Source of the DNA: Nocardia sienata NBRC 100364 | GTDB taxonomy: Bacteria; Actinomycetota; Actinomycetes; Mycobacteriales; Mycobacteriaceae | Direction: 5' to 3' | Length of the DNA stretch: 64,000 bases | Assembly: GCF_001613205.1 (NCBI RefSeq) | Contig: NZ_BDBX01000050.1 | Span: forward strand, 22,417 to 86,416 | In this document: positions 58,914 to 64,000 of the stretch, one piece after another | Position numbering within the stretch: the first letter of the stretch is position 1 | Layout of the letters: every line of letters starts with the position of its first letter | The notes under the pieces: model-generated | What the model was told of the DNA's origin: nothing | Seen by the model: only the letters and a program-made list of their open reading frames with translations | The model's database searches: none | Program-made: the position numbers and the translations under genes

Positions 58914-59228
58914 GCCGGTATCCTCTGGTTCCTGTCTGGTTCGGTCGGAAAGTCTGTGTGCACCCCCGCCCTGGTGCTCGTCCACCGAAGGAAACGGCCG
59001 GGCACGGGGTAGGCAACGCCGATTGGCCAGGTTACCAGTACGGGGCGGCGCGGCGAAATCGTGGGCGGATCGTCACATCGCAGGCGATGCGATGTCGTTG
59101 TGTGGACCGGACGTCGCGCGTAACGTCGCCCGCGTTGCGCCCAGGAATTTCCCAGCAGGACCCAGGTATTTCCCGGTGTGCGCCCCGATGCCTCGTGGGG
59201 CGGCGATCCTCTCGGAAGGCGGACCGGT

Positions 59229-60023
59229 ATGTCTCCCACCGCGCAGGAAAAGGAAGCGATCCTCGAGGGCGCCGAACCGGCGCCGGTATCCGGCCCCAAG
59301 AAATGGGCCGCCGAGGCGTTCGGCACGTTCGTTCTGGTGATGGGCGGTGCGGGAACCGCGGTACTGGCGGGAGAGAAGGTGGGCCCGCTCGGGGTGGCGC
59401 TGGCCTTCGGACTGTCCCTGCTGCTCCTGGTCTACGCCATCGGACCGGTATCGGGCTGCCATGTCAACCCGGCCGTCACGGTGGGGCAATTCCTGATGGG
59501 CCGAGTGTCGCCGGTCAACGCGGTGGGCTACATCGTCGCGCAGGGGGTGGGCGGGCTGGTGGCGGGACTGGTGCTGTTCGCGATCGCCAAGAACCTGCCC
59601 TCCTACGATCGCGCCGCCGACGGTCTGGGCGCCAACGGCTGGGGTTCGCACAGTCCGTCGGCGGTCACCGGACCGGCGGGGGAAGCGGTGATCGAGGACG
59701 GGTACGGCCTGGCCGCCATGATCATCGTGGAGGTGATGCTCACCGCGCTGCTGGTGTTCGTGGTGCTGGCCTCGACCGACCGGATTTCCGAGATCCCGCA
59801 GGCGGGTCTGGCCATCGGGTTCACGTTGGCGGTCATCCACCTGATCTCGATCCCGGTCGACAACACCTCGGTCAACCCGGCGCGCAGTCTGGCGGTGGCC
59901 CCGTTCCAGGACGGCGCGATGGGCCAGCTGTGGGCCTTCATCGTGTTCCCGCTCATCGGCGGAGTGCTGGGCGCGCTGGTGTACGGGATGCTGTTCGGCC
60001 GCTCCCGGGAGCTGGAGGCCTGA
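59229..60023 (+). CDS. aqpZ: Aquaporin/MIP family channel
   Basis: 264 residues from ATG 59229 (GGAAGG upstream). Two NPA half-helices are present: SGCHVNPAVTVGQF near residue 75 and DNTSVNPARSLAVAP near 215. Six hydrophobic helices surround them. The Cys/His near the first NPA and the Arg after the second (NPAR) suggest a water-selective aquaporin rather than a glycerol facilitator. 205 bp upstream to the rpsT start region hold only promoter sequence. Confidence 0.9.
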   Translation: MSPTAQEKEAILEGAEPAPVSGPKKWAAEAFGTFVLVMGGAGTAVLAGEKVGPLGVALAFGLSLLLLVYAIGPVSGCHVNPAVTVGQFLMGRVSPVNAVGYIVAQGVGGLVAGLVLFAIAKNLPSYDRAADGLGANGWGSHSPSAVTGPAGEAVIEDGYGLAAMIIVEVMLTALLVFVVLASTDRISEIPQAGLAIGFTLAVIHLISIPVDNTSVNPARSLAVAPFQDGAMGQLWAFIVFPLIGGVLGALVYGMLFGRSRELEA

Positions 60024-60033
60024 CCGCTGCTCG

Positions 60034-60615
60034 TCAGCTCCAGTGGTATTCGCGTACGAGCCGATGGGCGACCAGGTCGAACAGTTTGCGCGGCAGGATG
60101 GCGCCCTCGCGGCGGATACCGTCCTCGGGGACGTCGAGTACCCGGTCCAGCCGGACCCAGCTGTCCCGGCCCTGGTGATCCCAGGTGCCCGCGCCGATCG
60201 CGATCCAGTCCGGGTCGTCGCCGCGTACCGGGTTGGAGCTGAGCATAAGTCCGAGCAGGGTGTGCCCGTCGCGTCCGACCACCAGCACGGGGCGGTCCTT
60301 GCCGTTGCTCGGGTCCTCTTCGAAGGGGACCCAGGTCCAGACGATCTCGCCGGGGTCGGCACGGCCGTCCAGCTGCGGGGCGTACACCACGCGCCGGGCG
60401 CGGTGGGCGGTCGGTACCGGGGTGGAGGCGGCGGGCCGCACCGGGACGCCGCCGGGCCCGGCGGGACGGCGGCCGCGGCCCGACCCGTCGCGGGTACTCC
60501 GGCGATCGAGCAGGGCCTCTACCAGTCGCGGCGCCTGGCGCTTGACGATCTTCGGACCCTGTTGTCTGGCGATCGCGGTGAGTTGCCTGCCGAGACTGTT
60601 CCAACTTCGGGCCAT
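60034..60615 (-). CDS. PemK/MazF-like domain protein
   Basis: 193 residues. The C-terminal ~120 residues form a PemK/MazF-like barrel: DPGEIVWTWVPFEEDPSNGKDRPVLVV with the conserved G-KDRPVLV strand near 108, then LGLMLSSNPVRGDDPDWIAIG and SWVRLDRVLDVPED. The N-terminal 70 residues are basic and not MazF-like, and no antitoxin gene is adjacent. The gene upstream of lepA in M. tuberculosis (Rv2405c) is the same kind by memory, so this is probably a conserved stand-alone protein and not a plasmid-type toxin. Confidence 0.8.
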   Translation of the reverse strand: MARSWNSLGRQLTAIARQQGPKIVKRQAPRLVEALLDRRSTRDGSGRGRRPAGPGGVPVRPAASTPVPTAHRARRVVYAPQLDGRADPGEIVWTWVPFEEDPSNGKDRPVLVVGRDGHTLLGLMLSSNPVRGDDPDWIAIGAGTWDHQGRDSWVRLDRVLDVPEDGIRREGAILPRKLFDLVAHRLVREYHWS

Positions 60616-60748
60616 GTCAGGAGGATAACGTCACGCCGCCGCCGGGGATATCACCTCCGCCGGCCCGCGGCGGGACCTGGGCGGCGGCGGGCGGGGTCCA
60701 GCATGGGACGATGGTCGTCAGTACGCCCGATACCCCATGAGGAGTGGA

Positions 60749-62614
60749 GTGCCCGCCAGCTTCGCCGATACGACGTTCACCGATCCGTCGCGGATCCGGA
60801 ACTTCTGCATCATCGCGCATATCGATCACGGCAAGTCGACGCTGGCCGACCGGATGCTGCAGCTCACCGGTGTCGTGGAGGACCGGCAGATGCGTGCGCA
60901 GTACCTGGACCGGATGGATATCGAGCGGGAACGCGGTATCACCATCAAGGCCCAGAACGTGCGGCTGCCGTGGACACCGCGATCCGGGCAGCACGAGGGT
61001 GAGGATTTCGTCCTGCACCTGATCGATACGCCGGGTCACGTGGACTTCACCTACGAGGTGTCGCGGGCGCTGGAGGCGTGTGAGGGCGCGATCCTGCTGG
61101 TCGATGCCGCACAGGGGATCGAGGCGCAGACGCTGGCGAATCTGTACCTGGCGCTGGACAAGGACCTGGAGATCATCCCGGTCCTGAACAAGATCGATCT
61201 GCCGGCCGCGGATCCGGAGCGGTACGCCGCCGAGCTCGCCCATATCGTCGGCTGCGAGCCCGAGGATGTGCTGCGTGTGTCCGGCAAGACCGGGGTGGGT
61301 GTGACCGAACTGCTCGATCGGGTCATCGAGCGGGTTCCGGCGCCGGTCGGGGAGGCGGATGCCCCCGCGCGGGCGATGATCTTCGACTCGGTCTACGACA
61401 CCTATCGCGGTGTGGTCACCTATGTCCGTGTGGTGGACGGCAAGCTGACCCCGCGCGAGAAGATCAAGATGATGTCCACCGGTGCGACCCACGAGTTGCT
61501 CGAGATCGGAATCGTCTCACCGGAACCCAAGCCGACCCAGGGCCTCGGGGTAGGCGAGGTCGGTTATCTGATCACCGGTGTCAAGGATGTCCGGCAGTCG
61601 AAGGTCGGCGATACCGTGACCGCCGCCCGCAACGGCGCGATCGAACCGCTCACCGGTTACCGCGAACCGCGTCCGATGGTCTACTCGGGGCTGTATCCGG
61701 TGGACGGGTCGGACTACCCGGATCTGCGTGACGCGCTGGACAAGCTGCAGCTCAACGATGCCGCTCTCACCTACGATCCGGAGACCTCGGTGGCGCTCGG
61801 GTTCGGTTTCCGCTGCGGGTTCCTGGGCCTGTTGCACATGGAGATCACCCGTGAGCGCCTGCAACGCGAATTCGGCCTCGACCTGATCTCCACCGCGCCG
61901 AACGTGGTCTACCGGGTGGTGATGGAAGACGGTACGGAACATATCGTGACGAATCCGTCGTACTGGCCGGAAGGCAAGGTGCGCGACGTCTTCGAGCCGG
62001 TCGTCAAGGTCACCATCATCTCGCCGAGCGAATTCATCGGCGCCATCATGGAGTTGTGCCAGTCGCGGCGGGGCGACCTCGGCGGGATGGACTACCTGTC
62101 GGAGACCCGGGTCGAGCTGCGCTACACCCTGCCGCTGGCCGAGATCATCTTCGATTTCTTCGATTCGTTGAAATCGCGGACCCGCGGCTACGCCTCGCTC
62201 GACTACGAGGAGTCCGGGGAGCAGCAAGCGCAGCTGGTCAAGGTGGATATCCTGCTGCAGGGCGAGGCGGTCGACGCGTTCAGTGCCATCGTGCACCGCG
62301 ACGCCGCCCAGGCCTACGGGCACAAGATGACCACCAAACTGCGCGAACTGATCCCGCGTCAGCAGTTCGAGGTGCCGATCCAGGCGGCCATCGGTTCCAA
62401 GATCATCGCCCGCGAGAACATCCGTGCCATCCGCAAGGACGTGCTGGCCAAGTGCTACGGCGGTGATATCAGCCGTAAGCGCAAACTGCTGGAGAAGCAG
62501 AAAGAGGGCAAGAAGCGGATGAAGACGATCGGCCGGGTCGACGTCCCGCAGGAAGCCTTCGTCGCGGCGCTGTCCTCGGATGCGCAATCCGATAAGCCGA
62601 AGGACAAGAAGTAG
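60749..62614 (+). CDS. lepA: Elongation factor 4 (LepA)
   Basis: 621 residues from GTG 60749, which has AGGAG 4 nt upstream; the ATG at 60737 (4 residues longer) has no SD. G domain: CIIAHIDHGKSTLADRMLQL near residue 18, LIDTPGHVDFTYEVSRALEA near 92, PVLNKIDLPAADP near 145. The LepA-specific C-terminal domain begins near 500 (KVDILLQGEAVDAFSAIVHRD) and ends with the basic CYGGDISRKRKLLEKQKEGK motif. It back-translocates or remodels stalled ribosomes. Confidence 0.97.
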   Translation: MPASFADTTFTDPSRIRNFCIIAHIDHGKSTLADRMLQLTGVVEDRQMRAQYLDRMDIERERGITIKAQNVRLPWTPRSGQHEGEDFVLHLIDTPGHVDFTYEVSRALEACEGAILLVDAAQGIEAQTLANLYLALDKDLEIIPVLNKIDLPAADPERYAAELAHIVGCEPEDVLRVSGKTGVGVTELLDRVIERVPAPVGEADAPARAMIFDSVYDTYRGVVTYVRVVDGKLTPREKIKMMSTGATHELLEIGIVSPEPKPTQGLGVGEVGYLITGVKDVRQSKVGDTVTAARNGAIEPLTGYREPRPMVYSGLYPVDGSDYPDLRDALDKLQLNDAALTYDPETSVALGFGFRCGFLGLLHMEITRERLQREFGLDLISTAPNVVYRVVMEDGTEHIVTNPSYWPEGKVRDVFEPVVKVTIISPSEFIGAIMELCQSRRGDLGGMDYLSETRVELRYTLPLAEIIFDFFDSLKSRTRGYASLDYEESGEQQAQLVKVDILLQGEAVDAFSAIVHRDAAQAYGHKMTTKLRELIPRQQFEVPIQAAIGSKIIARENIRAIRKDVLAKCYGGDISRKRKLLEKQKEGKKRMKTIGRVDVPQEAFVAALSSDAQSDKPKDKK

Positions 62615-62626
62615 CCGGCCACCGTG

Positions 62627-62655
62627 CCCGCGCGCGGGAATATCGCTGCGCGATA
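62627..62655 (+). terminator. Paired hairpins after lepA
   Basis: A 12-bp self-complementary CCCGCGCGCGGG (62627-62638) is followed at once by TATCGC-TGC-GCGATA (62641-62655), a perfect 6-bp stem with a 3-nt loop. Together they likely end lepA transcription. No U-tract. Confidence 0.5.
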
Positions 62656-62710
62656 GCCGGATTTGTTGCCCGCCTCCACCCGGTCTCCGGAATCGGCTGA
62701 TAACGAAAAT

Positions 62711-62739
62711 GTGACAGTCGCAGATGTCGACAATAGGCT
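62711..62739 (+). promoter_or_regulatory. Promoter for the C-terminal Gly/Pro/Asp-rich gene
   Basis: GTGACA (62711-62716) and TAGGCT (62734-62739) are separated by exactly 17 nt. GGCTGATA(A/G)CG occurs twice around it (62694 and 62736). GTGGAG precedes the ATG at 62805. Confidence 0.5.
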
Positions 62740-62804
62740 GATAGCGGATCCGCGCCGGGGTGGCCCCGGCGTGGTTGCTGTTGAACGCGAGAGTGGAGTT
62801 TGCA

Positions 62805-64000
62805 ATGGCGCGTGATCTGCCGTTCGACGGCGACGAAGAGGTCACCGAACGCGGTGGTGACACCGCCTATCGCATTGCCAACGCCACGTCGCGAGTCGCC
62901 CGCGGCGGCGCCTATGTGACCGGCGGCGCGTTGATCGCGAACAGCGGTGGCGGTGTTCCGGCGCCGCCCAGTGAATTGGACAGCCGTAACGCGGGCTGGG
63001 CCTACAGCGCCGATCCCGATCCCGATGTACCCAGTCCGGTGATCACCTTCCCGGATCCGGATCCGGTGCAGACCGAGGCGCCGGGTTCCTCTGCCGGTGA
63101 CGCGAGTACGACCATGCCGCTCCCGCACGGCCCGACCTTCGATATCCAGGTCGGCGGGCCCGGTGATTTCGATCTCGACGACTACTCCCCGGGTGTCCAC
63201 ACCGAGGACATACCGGGACTGACATTGGTACCCGGCGCGCCCGAGGGCGGCGCGCCCGGTGCCGAGTTCATGCCGGGCACCGGGGTACCCGACTCGAAAA
63301 TTCCGGGTATGCCCGAGTTCGGCGCACCGGATCCGGGTCTGCCGCCGGGCAAGATCCCGGGCTTCGACGGTATCCCCGGGTGGGGACAGGGAATTCCGCT
63401 GCCCGGTAACGAAGGTTCGGGCGGCCCGGGCGAATTGGAGCTGCCGGCCCCGGGCGATGCCTTCCAGACCGATATCTTCGACCTGCCCCGGTTCGACCTG
63501 AGCCCGGATTCCGCGGTGCAGTCGGTGGCGCGCAACGCCGACGACGGCGACTGGGGTTTCGACCTCGCCGATCTCCTCGCGCGCCCGGCCGGCGACCCGG
63601 GGTCCGGCTGGTACGGCGAAGACACCGAGGGCGGCCCGATCGGTGAGCTGGTCATCGACTACGGGATCGACGGCGGGATGGTCTTCGCCGACGGGTTCGG
63701 CCACGCGGTGGCCATCGATTCGCATATGGGACTCGACATCTCGGCGGGGTCCGACGGTTTCTGGGTCGCCAGCGACTGGGATCTCGATATCACCGTCGGT
63801 GACGGCAGCCTGCTCGACGATCGGCTCGATCAGTACCTGGACTGGGCGCAGTCCGGCACCACCGCAGCCGATTCGTTCCAGTCCGCCGGGCGCGATCCGC
63901 TGGACGCCGCCGCGCGAGCGGACGCGGGCGCGGAGGCCGCCGCCCGCGGGGCCGAGTCCGGTGTCGCGGCCGGAGCGGATGCCGTTGTACCGGGGGTCGC
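62805..64000 (+). CDS. Large Gly/Pro/Asp-rich hypothetical protein (truncated by window edge)
   Basis: Open from ATG 62805 to the window end with no stop (398 codons so far). Starts MARDLPFDGDEEVTERGGDT. Residues about 70-220 are acidic and Pro/Gly-rich with collagen-like spacing (GKIPGFDGIPGWGQGIPLPG). Residues 240-340 look folded, with GPIGELVIDYGIDGGMVFADG and ISAGSDGFWVASDWDLDI. From about 365 an Ala/Gly/Asp-rich helix begins. No signal peptide or family recognised; possibly a large surface or secreted protein. Low sequence complexity is unlike the housekeeping neighbours. Confidence 0.65.
   Translation, partial: MARDLPFDGDEEVTERGGDTAYRIANATSRVARGGAYVTGGALIANSGGGVPAPPSELDSRNAGWAYSADPDPDVPSPVITFPDPDPVQTEAPGSSAGDASTTMPLPHGPTFDIQVGGPGDFDLDDYSPGVHTEDIPGLTLVPGAPEGGAPGAEFMPGTGVPDSKIPGMPEFGAPDPGLPPGKIPGFDGIPGWGQGIPLPGNEGSGGPGELELPAPGDAFQTDIFDLPRFDLSPDSAVQSVARNADDGDWGFDLADLLARPAGDPGSGWYGEDTEGGPIGELVIDYGIDGGMVFADGFGHAVAIDSHMGLDISAGSDGFWVASDWDLDITVGDGSLLDDRLDQYLDWAQSGTTAADSFQSAGRDPLDAAARADAGAEAAARGAESGVAAGADAVVPGV

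Noticed and set aside
60034..60615. Complete MazEF-type toxin-antitoxin locus
   Set aside because: Only the PemK-like gene is present. No antitoxin ORF lies upstream or downstream, and the gene has a conserved chromosomal place next to lepA.
1..64000. tRNA or rRNA genes, CRISPR array, insertion sequences, prophage
   Set aside because: Looked for T-loop-like GTTCGANTC with cloverleaf context, regularly spaced repeats, transposase or integrase motifs and terminal inverted repeats; none found.

Overview
The window is very GC-rich, gene-dense bacterial DNA with many GTG starts and ATGA/GTGA stop-start overlaps. Gene content (long RNase E, OctT/GpgP of methylglucose lipopolysaccharide synthesis, EspG and WXG-type secretion partners) and gene order point to a mycolic-acid-containing actinobacterium, most likely Nocardia or a close relative. 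From memory, the order valS-folC-DUF4233-ndk-rne-rplU-rpmA-obgE-proB ... rbsK-proA-moxR-VWA-nadD-rsfS-gpgP-octT-degV-comEA-comEC-holA-rpsT-(PemK-like)-lepA matches the Mycobacterium tuberculosis segment around Rv2448c to Rv2404c.

Region 1 (1-3535): a truncated TetR gene diverges from an FAD-linked oxidase and a lipid kinase, an arrangement like Rv2250c-Rv2251-Rv2252. A P-loop kinase gene follows on the other strand. Region 2 (3536-16979): conserved translation and housekeeping block with valS, folC, ndk, the large rne, rplU, rpmA, obgE and proB, with a strong leader hairpin before valS and tandem palindromes before obgE. Region 3 (about 17000-45100): an accessory block of roughly 28 kb that separates proB from rbsK-proA. 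It holds endonuclease V, a BtuFCD-type importer under a cobalamin riboswitch, an aminoglycoside-nucleotidyltransferase-like gene, an EspG/PE-like/PPE-like secretion trio, a pair of genes whose products look like degenerate phosphotransfer enzymes (a PEP-utilising protein without its catalytic histidine and an NDK-like protein), a Na+/H+ antiporter with a UBP zinc finger, a RecQ helicase fused to a phosphoribosyltransferase-like tail, a stand-alone LigD-type polymerase, two mirror-image SDR/HTH modules, a DoxX gene with a textbook operator-flanked promoter, and RtcB. Region 4 (45250-64000): conserved order resumes with rbsK, proA, MoxR/VWA, nadD, rsfS, gpgP, octT, degV, comEA/comEC, holA, rpsT, aquaporin, a PemK-like gene and lepA, ending in a truncated Gly/Pro/Asp-rich protein.

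The most unusual items are: (i) the operon at 28981-31435 of two apparently inactivated phosphotransferase-fold proteins; (ii) a 77-bp tandem duplication between nadD and rsfS in which each unit encodes a 26-residue micro-ORF coupled by ATGA/GTGA overlaps to its neighbours, with a related sequence inside the 3' end of rsfS; and (iii) the cobalamin riboswitch, which reassigns what would otherwise be called an iron-siderophore transporter. No tRNA, rRNA, CRISPR array, insertion sequence or phage gene was recognised. At least thirteen genes have a TANNNT-like -10 element 6-8 nt before the start codon, as expected for leaderless transcripts.
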